A stretch of 37,659 bases of DNA from Acidobacteriota bacterium (GCA_004356805.1 SMXW01000030.1:1-37659); one strand, 5' to 3'; shown: positions 25,137 through 32,880, counted from the stretch's first letter. Made by a program: numbers and translations. Notes: generated by a model from the sequence alone, not told the origin.

Positions 25137-25483
25137 CCGGAGACGTCGAAACTGGCTGACATCGGCTTCTCGCCGAAGTCGATGATGCCTGCCGAGCCAT
25201 CCTCGGGCCTGTCGATCATCAGCGCACCGCCGAGGTCGTGCCCGTCGACACGCCAAGGCCAGCCGAGCACGGTGTAGCCGGTGACATTCCCCGATAATGA
25301 GGACCAGAGCAGTGTTTCCTGGCCTTGCACCAGATCGATGACCAGCTCGGCCCCACTGACAGCCCTGAGGTCCGAGCCCGGTGACGGAGCTTGGAATAGG
25401 GCAGTGTGCGAGAAGGCCGCGGCCACGATCAGCAGACCGGCTAGCCCGATTCCCACGAGACGGAAAGTAATCACGTTTGGCAT
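25133..25483 (-). CDS. Small membrane-anchored or exported protein, unknown
   Basis: The protein is 116 aa. It has one hydrophobic segment at about residues 8-26 (L-V-G-I-G-L-A-G-L-L-I-V-A-A-A-F-S), then an exported-looking domain with short beta strands. No family recognised. Its stop overlaps the M16 stop (TTAG). TATCGT ends 8 nt before ATG 25483, close to the leaderless spacing. Confidence 0.6.
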   Translation of the reverse strand: MPNVITFRLVGIGLAGLLIVAAAFSHTALFQAPSPGSDLRAVSGAELVIDLVQGQETLLWSSLSGNVTGYTVLGWPWRVDGHDLGGALMIDRPEDGSAGIIDFGEKPMSASFDVSG

Positions 25484-25491
25484 ACCAGGTC

Positions 25492-25497
25492 ACGATA
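25492..25497 (-). promoter_or_regulatory. Probable -10 box of the 116-aa gene
   Basis: Minus-strand TATCGT fits TANNNT, 8 nt before ATG 25483. Confidence 0.35.
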
Positions 25498-25515
25498 AGT
25501 GACGGTGAGCATCTT

Positions 25516-25890
25516 CTAAACGGCTATTTCTACGAATTGCGAAAGGACTAGTCCGTAGACGAAGGCCAGGAGAAGAAGCAGCAGAGCGACACCGAGGACC
25601 CCCCGAGACCGGCGCTCAGCCCAACGGGCCGAGGTGAATCCGGCAACCACCCAGAGTGTTACATCGAGTGGCCAGGCCAGAAACAAGTCGCCAAAGACCA
25701 CGCCGAGAAGGGCCGATACCGGGCCACCGGCATACAGAAGTGTCAGACCGACAGTTTCGCAGAGACCCTCGCAGGAGTCCCTGGTGACTAGGGAGAGGCC
25801 ACTGGCCATGAGCACCACGGCAAACCCGAGTAGGAACGATGTCGCTATGGCCGCGTTGCGACAGCCCTGGGGTTCGCTCTTGTCGACCAC
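25516..25890 (-). CDS. Small multi-pass membrane protein, unknown
   Basis: The protein is 124 aa with about four membrane segments (about 14-36, 47-66, 68-88 and 96-120). A pair of Cys in D-S-C-E-G-L-C lies between the first two. The ends and loops are charged. No family recognised. The GTG at 25890 has TACGAT ending 8 nt upstream. It is divergent from the DUF2269-like gene. Confidence 0.6.
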   Translation of the reverse strand: MVDKSEPQGCRNAAIATSFLLGFAVVLMASGLSLVTRDSCEGLCETVGLTLLYAGGPVSALLGVVFGDLFLAWPLDVTLWVVAGFTSARWAERRSRGVLGVALLLLLLAFVYGLVLSQFVEIAV

Positions 25891-25898
25891 GACGGCCG

Positions 25899-25904
25899 AT
25901 CGTA
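25899..25904 (-). promoter_or_regulatory. Probable -10 box of the 124-aa membrane protein
   Basis: Minus-strand TACGAT, 8 nt before GTG 25890. Confidence 0.35.
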
Positions 25905-25968
25905 AATGTGCCAGGCCCTTAATGGGAACAGAGCGCTAACTTGCTGGTCCACGATTCGGAGGAGTCCC

Positions 25969-26421
25969 ATGGATTTGCGTGACGTAATGCTTGTCATCCA
26001 CATAGCTGGCGCCGGCACCTGGCTCGGGGCCAACATGATCCAGGTTGTCGTACCAGGTCTGGCCGCCCGCCAGGGAGCCGAGGTCACGGCCGGGTGGTAC
26101 CGGGTGGCAGGACAACTCAGCAAGAGGCTGTACATGCCGGCTTCCATCCTGATTCTCATTACCGGACTCGTGATGGTTCTTCAGGATGATTCTCTCAGCT
26201 TTGGCACCCTTTTCGTCACCATCGGATTCGGGATGATTGTCCTCGGTGCCCTGCTGGGCATCTTCATCTTCGACCCTGGCTCAGAGGCCGTCGCCGAGGC
26301 CGTGGAATCAGGAGATCAATCCCGGATCAAGGCCGCCACTGCACGGATAGCCACCTTCGGGACTGTCGACACCCTGCTACTGCTGTTCACCATGACTGCC
26401 ATGGTCTCACGCTGGACCTGA
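25969..26421 (+). CDS. Integral membrane protein, DUF2269/CopD-like
   Basis: The protein is 150 aa with four predicted membrane segments. The start V-M-L-V-I-H-I-A-G-A-G-T-W-L-G-A-N and later R-L-Y-M-P-A-S-I-L-I-L-I-T-G-L-V-M-V are like DUF2269 and related CopD-type proteins, where the His in the first helix may bind metal or haem. The role is unknown. The ATG has GGAGGA upstream, a strong SD that contrasts with its leaderless neighbours. The lipoprotein gene follows after 16 nt but has its own -10 box. Confidence 0.65.
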   Translation: MDLRDVMLVIHIAGAGTWLGANMIQVVVPGLAARQGAEVTAGWYRVAGQLSKRLYMPASILILITGLVMVLQDDSLSFGTLFVTIGFGMIVLGALLGIFIFDPGSEAVAEAVESGDQSRIKAATARIATFGTVDTLLLLFTMTAMVSRWT

Positions 26422-26425
26422 CGAA

Positions 26426-26431
26426 TACCAT
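26426..26431 (+). promoter_or_regulatory. -10 box, leaderless promoter of the glycosidase-like lipoprotein
   Basis: TACCAT ends 6 nt before GTG 26438 and starts 5 nt after the TGA of the upstream gene. Confidence 0.5.
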
Positions 26432-26437
26432 GTCTGG

Positions 26438-27757
26438 GTGAAGTCCCCACGTTCCCGCCCACTCGTCCTCTCGGCTCTATGCATTGCCGCGTCTGCCTGC
26501 GTCACCGCTGATGTGGGCGGGCCAACGACGAGTGCGGTCGTCATAGCCTCGCCTACGACGGTCCTTGAAACCGCCACCACATCGACGACGACACCATTCA
26601 CCACCACAACGACGCGTTCTGTCTTCACCCTGTTCGGAAAGGTCGTTGATGCCTCCCGGCTACCGGTGCCAGGGGCGACGATAACGATTGGGTCAGCCGA
26701 GCTCAGGACTGGGACTAATGGGTCCTTTACCTTTGAGGCCACGGAGCCCGCGCCGTTTCGTGTCTCCAAGAGGGGTTGGACCGAAGCCCAGGTGCCGTGG
26801 GAGACGGGGTCGTCCTTCTTCGTGGTGACAATTGGCCCCAAGAAGGTGAGGGGGCTTCGAGTCGGTGCGGGTGCGGCCGCTGACGACGCTCACTTCGAGT
26901 GGCTATTGAAGTTGGCAGACGACACAGCGGTGAACGCGTTGGTGTTCGACACCAAGCAGGCGGGAGGGACGGTCCTATATGACACCACGGTCGGCGAAGC
27001 TCACGATATTGGAGCGGTTGATGTTTGGTACGACCCAACCGAGAGACTTGCTGAGACGCACGCTCACGGTCTATACGCGATAACGAGGATTGCCGTTTTC
27101 GAGGATGCCTTCCGTGCCAAAGCCCGTCCAGATGAGAAGCTCGCCGGACCATGGATCGACCCGACTGCGGAGACGGCTTGGGACTACAACATCAGCCTGG
27201 CCATCGAAGCCTGTGAGCTGGGGTTTGATGAGATCCAGTTCGACTATGTCAGATTTCCGGCCGGGCGGACCGCCCAAAGGAGCGGACAACTCTCACTTAC
27301 GGAGACCGAACGGGTTGGAGCCATCGAGAGCTTTTTTGCAAAGGCCAGGAGTGCGTTGCAGCCGATGGGCTGCTTGATGAGCGCCGCCATCTTCGCCATC
27401 GTGGTGTCCGTGCCAAACGATCAGGGTCTCGGCCAGAAACCGGAGGAATTATCGGGGCAGTTGGACGTGCTCAGTCCGATGGTCTATCCGAGTCACTACT
27501 CCGATGGGTGGCTGGGTTTCGACGATCCGAACGATCACCCGTACGCGGTGACCGCCGACGCCATCGACGATGCCCTGCCGAGGTTGCAGTCGGGCACCAG
27601 GCTGCGACCCTGGCTCCAAGCCTTCTGGTGGACCAACAGCCAGATCCGAGCATCGATTCAAGCGGCGGAGGATAGGGATGTTGGTTGGATCCTGTGGAAC
27701 GTGCAAAGCAACTTCGACCGTGCCGCCCTTCCCGCGTCGGACGAGGTAGACGACTAG
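26438..27757 (+). CDS. Lipoprotein with a carboxypeptidase-regulatory-like domain and a DUF4015 glycoside-hydrolase-like domain
   Basis: The protein is 439 aa. The N-terminus is a lipoprotein-type signal ending A-A-S-A-C at about residue 21, followed by a Thr/Ser-rich spacer (about 30-60). Residues about 62-125 read like a carboxypeptidase-regulatory or beta-sandwich domain (G-K-V-V-D-A-S-R-L-P-V-P-G-A-T-I). The rest, with I-Q-F-D-Y-V-R-F-P, L-S-P-M-V-Y-P-S-H-Y and W-L-Q-A-F-W-W, is the DUF4015 family, a TIM-barrel glycosidase-like group. It probably acts on a sugar polymer at the cell surface. The stop shares CTAG with glpD. Confidence 0.87.
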   Translation: MKSPRSRPLVLSALCIAASACVTADVGGPTTSAVVIASPTTVLETATTSTTTPFTTTTTRSVFTLFGKVVDASRLPVPGATITIGSAELRTGTNGSFTFEATEPAPFRVSKRGWTEAQVPWETGSSFFVVTIGPKKVRGLRVGAGAAADDAHFEWLLKLADDTAVNALVFDTKQAGGTVLYDTTVGEAHDIGAVDVWYDPTERLAETHAHGLYAITRIAVFEDAFRAKARPDEKLAGPWIDPTAETAWDYNISLAIEACELGFDEIQFDYVRFPAGRTAQRSGQLSLTETERVGAIESFFAKARSALQPMGCLMSAAIFAIVVSVPNDQGLGQKPEELSGQLDVLSPMVYPSHYSDGWLGFDDPNDHPYAVTADAIDDALPRLQSGTRLRPWLQAFWWTNSQIRASIQAAEDRDVGWILWNVQSNFDRAALPASDEVDD

Positions 27758-29493
27758 TTCGCCCGACTGGTCCTCACGTCTGGTGCTCCCATTCGCGCTG
27801 CGTCGGCGGTGCGATCGTCGGGCTGGCGTTGCGAGTCTCGCTCCGCTTCGGTTCTTGCCCGGTAGTGCATCATCTCGTCCGCAGAAGTCTGTGTATCCCA
27901 TCCGAGGAGCGGCCCCACCAATCCTGCCACTTCCTTGACGGCTCCAGATCCTCTATGCCGTGTCTCTATCGAGATGCGGGTTCGCCGGGTGAGGAAGTCA
28001 TCGAGGTGCAACGCCCCTTCGTGCGTGGCACCGTACACGATCTCAGCCTTCAGATAAGGAGCGTCCTCGACGAGTCGCTCGGCCAGGTCGGGGTCGACCC
28101 GGACTAGATCGGCGAGGTCGCCGACGAGGGATCCGTACCGTCCGAGTAACCGCTGGTAGTCGTCAGGGGCGATCCCGGACGGTGGAATAGCGGTGCGGAG
28201 CTCAATAATCCCGTCAGCTCCTACAAGGGGGATCCTCTGAGTTCGTGAAGGAGCGATGGGTCGGTCGATGTAGCGGGCAACCGCATCCACTGCGTCGGAC
28301 GCCATGATTCGGTAGGTGGTGTACTTGCCCCCCGCCACGCTGATGAGCCCCTGGCCGTTGTCGGCGACGGCGTGTTCGCGGCTCAGCTTCGAAGTGCTAT
28401 CCGATTCGCCGGTGAGAAGGGGTCGCAGACCGGCGTAGACACCGACAACGTCGTCACGTCTCAGTGGATCGGTGAGAACCGTGTTCACCCATTCGAGCAG
28501 ATAGTCGATGTCCTTTTGGCTTGCTGCCGGATGTGCCCTTCCCAGAGTCCAGGGGGTATCGGTGGTGCCAACGATCCAAAACTCGTCAAAGGGGATCACA
28601 AAAAGAACGCTCTCTCTGGTACGGAAGATCATCCCGGTCTCCGATTCGATGCGGCTCCGGGGTATTACCAGGTGAACACCCTTCGATGCCTCCACCTCGA
28701 GACCGCGACTCCCAGCGAGATCCTGGATGTCGTCGCTCCAGACACCGGCAGCATTGATGACCGCTCTGGATCTGATTTCGATCTTTCGACCCGATTCCAG
28801 ATCCAAGACCTCTGCGCCACGAATACGACCACCGGCCGAGTCGAGTCCAGTGACCCGGGTGCTCGTCGCCAGGGCAGCACCGTGCTCCGCCGAAGTTCGG
28901 GCAAGCATCATGGTGTGTCGGGCATCGTCGACCAGCGCATCCCAGTAGCGCACGGCCCCATAGATATTGTCGGTGCTCAAAGCCGGCGCGACGACCCCAA
29001 GTTGGCTTCGCGACAGGTGCTCATGGCGGGGGAGCGGGCTGTCGGCCCGTTTGGCCAGAATGTCGTACAGGAGCACGCCTGCTCCCACATAGGGTCGTTC
29101 CCAGAAGCGGTGTTTCAGCGGATATATGAACGAAACGGGCCGTGCCAGGTGGGGGCAGAGAAGTCTGAGCATGAGGTTGCGCTCGCGAAGCGCCTCGTTG
29201 ACCAGGCCGAAGTTGAATTGCTCCAGATAGCGGAGACCGCCGTGGAAGAGCTTCGAGGAACGACTCGACGTTCCGGAGGCGTAATCGCGTTGTTCGACGA
29301 GCGCCACGCTCAGCCCCCGTGACGCGGCGTCGAGGGCCGCTCCGGTTCCAGTGACGCCTCCTCCGATCACCAAGACGTCGAAGACCTCACTCGTCATCCG
29401 TTGGAGGTCGCGCTCGCGCTGTGCAGGGTTCAGAGCCGATTTGGCGGTCATGGTGGACACCGTGGGCCCTTTGTAGCCGACGATGGCGCCCAA
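27754..29493 (-). CDS. glpD: Glycerol-3-phosphate dehydrogenase (FAD-dependent, GlpD type)
   Basis: The protein is 579 aa if begun at TTG 29493. F-D-V-L-V-I-G-G-G-V-T-G-T-G-A-A-L-D-A-A-S-R-G is the FAD-binding motif, and S-S-K-L-F-H-G-G-L-R-Y-L-E-Q-F is the GlpD signature. It oxidises glycerol-3-phosphate to dihydroxyacetone phosphate at the membrane, feeding electrons to quinone. The length is typical. No glpK or glpF is near. The start is a choice: TTG 29493 has TAAGCT 6 nt upstream, while ATG 29451 (M-T-A-K-S) lacks any signal; the TTG adds 14 residues. Its -10 box overlaps that of the divergent LLM gene. Confidence 0.93.
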   Translation of the reverse strand: MGAIVGYKGPTVSTMTAKSALNPAQRERDLQRMTSEVFDVLVIGGGVTGTGAALDAASRGLSVALVEQRDYASGTSSRSSKLFHGGLRYLEQFNFGLVNEALRERNLMLRLLCPHLARPVSFIYPLKHRFWERPYVGAGVLLYDILAKRADSPLPRHEHLSRSQLGVVAPALSTDNIYGAVRYWDALVDDARHTMMLARTSAEHGAALATSTRVTGLDSAGGRIRGAEVLDLESGRKIEIRSRAVINAAGVWSDDIQDLAGSRGLEVEASKGVHLVIPRSRIESETGMIFRTRESVLFVIPFDEFWIVGTTDTPWTLGRAHPAASQKDIDYLLEWVNTVLTDPLRRDDVVGVYAGLRPLLTGESDSTSKLSREHAVADNGQGLISVAGGKYTTYRIMASDAVDAVARYIDRPIAPSRTQRIPLVGADGIIELRTAIPPSGIAPDDYQRLLGRYGSLVGDLADLVRVDPDLAERLVEDAPYLKAEIVYGATHEGALHLDDFLTRRTRISIETRHRGSGAVKEVAGLVGPLLGWDTQTSADEMMHYRARTEAERDSQRQPDDRTADAARMGAPDVRTSRAN

Positions 29494-29499
29494 AGGACC

Positions 29500-29509
29500 A
29501 GCTTACGAT
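29500..29509. promoter_or_regulatory. Head-to-head overlapping -10 boxes for glpD (-) and the LLM gene (+)
   Basis: On the minus strand TAAGCT (29505-29500) lies 6 nt before TTG 29493; on the plus strand TACGAT (29504-29509) lies 6 nt before ATG 29516. The boxes share the TA step at 29504-29505. The start codons are 23 bp apart. The two cannot easily be opened at once in both directions. Confidence 0.5.
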
Positions 29510-29515
29510 GCTTCG

Positions 29516-30412
29516 ATGGTCGAAAACATGAAGATTGGAATCCAACTACCCGAAGTGGAGCGTGACGTCAGCTGGCTCGAGGTCCGCGACATTGCCACCA
29601 CCGCCGAGCAGTGCGGATTCGACTCGGTCTGGGTGGGCGACCACTTGATCTTCAGGGATGACGTGACCGGTGCCCGAGGCCCTTGGGAGGCCTGGTCGAT
29701 GTTGGCCGCACTGGGGGAAGCCACCGAGCGGATCGAGTTGGGCCCCCTGGTTGCGGCCACCTCGTTCCACTCACCGGCGATGATTGCCAAGAAGGCGTCG
29801 ACTGTTGACGAGATCAGCGGGGGCCGCCTCATCCTCGGTTTGGGGGCAGGCTGGAACAAACCTGAGTACGAAGCCTTCGGTTTCCCCTATGACAATCGGG
29901 TGTCGCGATTCGAGGAGGCCTTCACCATCATCCACACGCTGATTCGGGATGGTTCCATCGACTTTGAGGGTCGCTTCTACACCCACCGCGAAATGGAGCT
30001 CCTTCCCCGGGCGAGATCGGACATGAAACTGATGGTCGGCTCAAATGGTCCCCGCATGCTCCGCATCACTGCTCCGTACGTGGACATGTGGAACAGCTGG
30101 CATGTGTGGTTCGGCAACCGGGCTGAAGGCCTCCGACCGCTGATCTCCGAGTTGGAGGAGGCCTGTGTCGAGGTGGGGCGTGACTCGAGTGAGATCGAGA
30201 AGACGGCTGCGGTGTATGTGCAGCTGTCTCGTGGCGAGGGACGAGTGGCCGGTAGCGAGGACCGCCCCGAGGCGAAGCCGATAACCGGTGAGGCCATTCC
30301 TGAGAGGCTCGATGGGTTCGCCAAGGCCGGAATCAGCCATATCCAGGTGGTGCTCGACCCGATCGACGGGGCGGCGGTCGAGGAGCTTGCAAGAATTCTC
30401 GGGCGCGTCTGA
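29516..30412 (+). CDS. Luciferase-like (LLM) F420-dependent oxidoreductase
   Basis: The protein is 298 aa from ATG 29516; a second ATG at 29528 could also serve. M-K-I-G-I-Q-L-P at the start, S-V-W-V-G-D-H-L, I-E-L-G-P-L-V, G-R-L-I-L-G-L-G-A-G-W-N-K-P-E-Y and L-M-V-G-S-N-G-P are the LLM barrel with F420-type features. The enzyme likely reduces or oxidises a substrate using F420; the substrate is unknown. TACGAT 6 nt before the ATG gives a leaderless start. The PEBP gene follows after 33 nt with its own -10 box. Confidence 0.9.
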   Translation: MVENMKIGIQLPEVERDVSWLEVRDIATTAEQCGFDSVWVGDHLIFRDDVTGARGPWEAWSMLAALGEATERIELGPLVAATSFHSPAMIAKKASTVDEISGGRLILGLGAGWNKPEYEAFGFPYDNRVSRFEEAFTIIHTLIRDGSIDFEGRFYTHREMELLPRARSDMKLMVGSNGPRMLRITAPYVDMWNSWHVWFGNRAEGLRPLISELEEACVEVGRDSSEIEKTAAVYVQLSRGEGRVAGSEDRPEAKPITGEAIPERLDGFAKAGISHIQVVLDPIDGAAVEELARILGRV

Positions 30413-30432
30413 TCAGTACGGGAGACCCTGGG

Positions 30433-30438
30433 TATTGT
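30433..30438 (+). promoter_or_regulatory. -10 box, leaderless promoter of the PEBP gene
   Basis: TATTGT ends 7 nt before ATG 30446. Confidence 0.5.
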
Positions 30439-30445
30439 CCAACAC

Positions 30446-31075
30446 ATGCAGCTCTCAACCAGCAGTTTCGCTGACGGCGGCACCATCCCCAACCGTTACG
30501 CGTTTAGCAGAGCCCACCCGGACAACCACGTTGCTCTTTCCGAGAACGTCAACCCCTCCCTCGACTGGACGGAGGTTCCTGACGGCACCAAATCATTTGC
30601 GTTGATCTGTCACGACTACGACGTGCCCAGTGTCGGAGATGATGTCAACCAGGAGGATCGTGAGATCCCTGCCGATCTGCGCCGTGTCGATTTCTTCCAT
30701 TGGGTGGTTGTTGATCTGCCCGGCGACCTTCGTGCGATCGCGGAGGGTGAGTTCGCCGACGGTGTCGTGGTGGGCGGCCAAAAAGTGGGGGACGGCCCGC
30801 ACGGCTCCCGGCAGGGGTTGAACGACTTCACCGGCTGGTTTGCCGAAGACGCCGACATGAGGGGCAACTACTACGGGTACGACGGGCCAGCTCCACCGTG
30901 GAACGACAGCATCATCCATCACTACGTCTTCACCGTCTTCGCGCTCGATATGGATTCGACATTGGTCTACGGCAACTTCACCGGTCGCGACGTGAGGGCG
31001 GCCATCGACAGACACGTCTTGGCCGAGGCCAGCGTCGTCGGCACCTATGCCCAAAACCCGAGGCTTCTCGACTGA
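30446..31075 (+). CDS. YbhB/YbcL family (PEBP/Raf-kinase-inhibitor-like) protein
   Basis: The protein is 209 aa, a little longer than the usual 155-185. N-P-S-L-D-W, L-I-C-H-D-Y-D-V-P-S (the D-P-D-A-P loop variant), D-F-F-H-W-V-V-V-D-L-P and the Y-Y-G-Y-D-G-P-A-P-P loop mark the anion-binding site of this fold. The extra length comes from an insert (D-D-V-N-Q-E-D-R-E-I-P-A-D-L-R) between the D-Y-D-V-P and H-W segments. No signal peptide. The function in bacteria is unclear. Confidence 0.9.
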   Translation: MQLSTSSFADGGTIPNRYAFSRAHPDNHVALSENVNPSLDWTEVPDGTKSFALICHDYDVPSVGDDVNQEDREIPADLRRVDFFHWVVVDLPGDLRAIAEGEFADGVVVGGQKVGDGPHGSRQGLNDFTGWFAEDADMRGNYYGYDGPAPPWNDSIIHHYVFTVFALDMDSTLVYGNFTGRDVRAAIDRHVLAEASVVGTYAQNPRLLD

Positions 31076-31136
31076 GCAGCGTTGCAGAGAAGGTCCATGG
31101 CCATGACTACCTGGTGGTTCGGTCGGCATTCACGGT

Positions 31137-31535
31137 TCAGGCGAGGGGTTCGGTCCAGACAAGTGCCGTGCCGTCGAGCACAACTACATCGTCCTGATTC
31201 GTGATCAGGCAGTCGAGTGTTGTCAACGGCTTGTCTTCCCGAGACTCCACCACTTCGACCCGAGCCGTGATCGTGTCGCCCGGCTTCACAGGTGCGCGGA
31301 AATTCCAGTTGACGTTGAGGAACACAGAGCCCGGACCGGGCAGGTCCTCGGCGACGACGGCATTGAGGAGACCGCTGGTGACCCCACCCTGGACGATGAT
31401 TCCGCCAAACCGGGATTGCTCGACGACGGCCGCGTCATAGTGGAGGGGATTCCGGTCACCGGTGATCTCGGTGAAGAGCTCGATGTCTTTCTGAGTGACA
31501 GTCTTGGACCGACTGGCGGAATCACCCTGGTTCAT
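31137..31535 (-). CDS. MaoC-like (R)-specific enoyl-CoA hydratase family protein
   Basis: The protein is 132 aa, a single hot-dog domain. F-T-E-I-T-G-D-R-N-P-L-H-Y-D (Asp and His of the hydratase dyad), G-G-I-I-V-Q-G-G-V-T-S-G-L and N-F-R-A-P-V-K-P-G-D-T-I fit the MaoC/PhaJ family, which hydrates trans-2-enoyl-CoA. The ATG follows the cyclophilin stop by 4 nt, with GAGG before it, so the two are co-transcribed. Another CoA-linked gene, the crotonase at 17184-17972, is far away. Confidence 0.9.
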   Translation of the reverse strand: MNQGDSASRSKTVTQKDIELFTEITGDRNPLHYDAAVVEQSRFGGIIVQGGVTSGLLNAVVAEDLPGPGSVFLNVNWNFRAPVKPGDTITARVEVVESREDKPLTTLDCLITNQDDVVVLDGTALVWTEPLA

Positions 31536-31539
31536 AGCC

Positions 31540-32049
31540 TCAACTCTCGTTGATGGTCACCTTGTTGATGACGACATCGTCGTGAGGACGGTCATTTCGG
31601 TCTGTGGCTGCGGTGGCGATCGAGTCGACTGCCTCCAGGCCCGATGTGACCTTGCCGAAGATGGTGTAGGTGTGCGGGAGCCCCGCGTCGGTGTGGCAGA
31701 TGAAGAACTGGCTGCCGTTGGTGTGCGGTCCGGAGTTGGCCATTGCAACGACTCCACGGTTGTAGTTGCCGGTGCCTTCGATCTCGTCGCGGAACCGATA
31801 CCCCGGTCCGCCGCTTCCTGTTCCCGTCGGGTCGCCGCCCTGGATCATGAAACCTTTGATCACACGATGAAAGATGACTCCGCTGTAGAAGCCGTCACGG
31901 GCGAGGAAGACGAAGTTGTTCACGGTCTGCGGGGAGCGGACGGCGTCGAGCTCGATGACCACCTCACCGTGATTGGTGTCAAGGGTGGCGGTGTAGTTCT
32001 TGTCCAGGTCGATTTCCAGTTCGGGCGGGGAGTCGTACTGCTTTGTCAT
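31540..32049 (-). CDS. Cyclophilin-type peptidyl-prolyl cis-trans isomerase
   Basis: The protein is 169 aa. N-N-F-V-F-L-A-R-D-G-F-Y-S-G-V-I-F-H-R-V-I-K-G-F-M-I-Q-G-G-D-P-T-G-T-G and N-G-S-Q-F-F-I-C are the catalytic and substrate-binding segments of cyclophilin; the H-R and F-x-x-Q residues are in place. It has no signal peptide, so it acts in the cytoplasm as a proline isomerase or chaperone. A short segment (R-G-V-V-A-M-A-N-S-G) is as expected. AAAAGGA precedes the ATG. It is the first gene of a pair with the MaoC-like gene. A dispersed repeat lies upstream. Confidence 0.95.
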   Translation of the reverse strand: MTKQYDSPPELEIDLDKNYTATLDTNHGEVVIELDAVRSPQTVNNFVFLARDGFYSGVIFHRVIKGFMIQGGDPTGTGSGGPGYRFRDEIEGTGNYNRGVVAMANSGPHTNGSQFFICHTDAGLPHTYTIFGKVTSGLEAVDSIATAATDRNDRPHDDVVINKVTINES

Positions 32050-32074
32050 CTGGGTCCTTTTTCAACTGAGGTTC

Positions 32075-32122
32075 TTCCACGCGGCGTAATGATCACATGC
32101 GATCGCCCATGCATTGGGAACG
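32075..32122. repeat. Intergenic dispersed repeat, copy 2
   Basis: This copy matches 15865-15912 at about 40 of 48 positions. It ends 2 bp before the stop codon (32125-32127) of the minus-strand thioredoxin-fold gene. Its hairpin is weaker than that of copy 1: ATGC and GCAT still pair but the outer arm is mismatched. Confidence 0.7.
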
Positions 32123-32124
32123 GT

Positions 32125-32706
32125 TCAGGAGGTGAAGTAGGCGGGGGTGCTGCCGGACTTCCATTTGATGGAGCAACCCATTGAGGGCAGCTGCTGGTCG
32201 GAGACGAGGTCACCAGCGAGAACGGCGTCTATGGCTGCCCGCAGTTCATTGCCGGTGACGGGAATGCTGCTGTCGGGGCGAGACTCGTCGAGGCGACCCC
32301 GATAGGCAAGCTTGTTCTCGGCACCGAACAAGAAGAAATCGGGTGTGCACATGGCTGTGTATGCCGCGGCCACCATCTGGGTTTCGTCATACAAGTAGGG
32401 GAAGGAGTAGCCGAAGGTCTCGGCTTCTGTCTTCATCGCCTCTGGGGAGTCGGCCGGGTAGGCGTCGATGTCGTTTGACGAGATCGCCACGATCCCGAGA
32501 CCGGAATTCGAGTAGTCACTTCCCAGCCGAGCGAGTTCTTGGCGAACGTGCTTGACGTAGGGGCAGTGGTTGCAGATGAACATCACCAGCAGCCCCTTCT
32601 TGTCGGAATAGTCGGCCAGCGAGACGACGTTGCCGGAAACGGTGTCAGGTAGCGAGAAGTCGGGTGCCTCGGTACCGAGGGCCAACATTGTCGAGGTAGT
32701 AGCCAT
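32125..32706 (-). CDS. Thioredoxin-fold (AhpC/TSA-type) protein
   Basis: The protein is 193 aa. G-T-E-A-P-D-F-S-L-P, then L-L-V-M-F-I-C-N-H-C-P-Y-V-K-H-V (Cys45 and Cys48, C-x-x-C) and I-A-I-S-S-N-D are the signature of the widespread 'thioredoxin family protein' of the peroxiredoxin-like group. It probably acts in thiol redox control or peroxide removal in the cytoplasm. No signal peptide. The ATG at 32706 has TAGACT 6 nt upstream; this box touches the CTAG flank of the MITE-like element. Confidence 0.88.
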   Translation of the reverse strand: MATTSTMLALGTEAPDFSLPDTVSGNVVSLADYSDKKGLLVMFICNHCPYVKHVRQELARLGSDYSNSGLGIVAISSNDIDAYPADSPEAMKTEAETFGYSFPYLYDETQMVAAAYTAMCTPDFFLFGAENKLAYRGRLDESRPDSSIPVTGNELRAAIDAVLAGDLVSDQQLPSMGCSIKWKSGSTPAYFTS

Positions 32707-32712
32707 GGAGCG

Positions 32713-32718
32713 AGTCTA
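32713..32718 (-). promoter_or_regulatory. -10 box, leaderless promoter of the thioredoxin-fold gene
   Basis: Minus-strand TAGACT ends 6 nt before ATG 32706. Its first three bases are part of the CTAG at 32716-32719 that borders the MITE-like element. Confidence 0.5.
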
Positions 32719-32719
32719 G

Positions 32720-32880
32720 GAGTCTGTTGAATAATGCCGTTGGTCAGATCGGCGGCCAAGCGCGTCACTCGCAAGGACGAGGTGTCGCCACTCCTGGTGG
32801 CGGAATGGCGGAGTCGAGGACACCGCGAGTGGCGATGATCTGGTTGTTGAGATGGGTGACATGCATTGTTCAACGGGCTC
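32720..32880. mobile_element. MITE-like palindromic element with CTAG flanks
   Basis: The 161-bp element has terminal inverted repeats GAGTCTGTTGAATAATGC (32720-32737) and GCATTGTTCAACGGGCTC (32863-32880); 15 of 18 positions pair, and the three mismatches are all T against C, so an RNA would pair throughout with G-U. CTAG occurs on both sides (32716-32719 and 32881-32884), as expected for a 4-bp target duplication. Inside are nested stems: CAGATC with GATCTG, CACTCGC with GCGAGTG, GGTGTC with GACACC, and CGCCAC with GTGGCG. No ORF is convincing. The right CTAG contains the stop codon of the kinase-LLM gene. A structured RNA or REP-like repeat is the alternative. Confidence 0.72.

Noticed and set aside
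31076-31136. Terminator between the convergent PEBP and MaoC genes.
   Set aside because: I see only a short CCATGG palindrome and no stable stem with a T-run.
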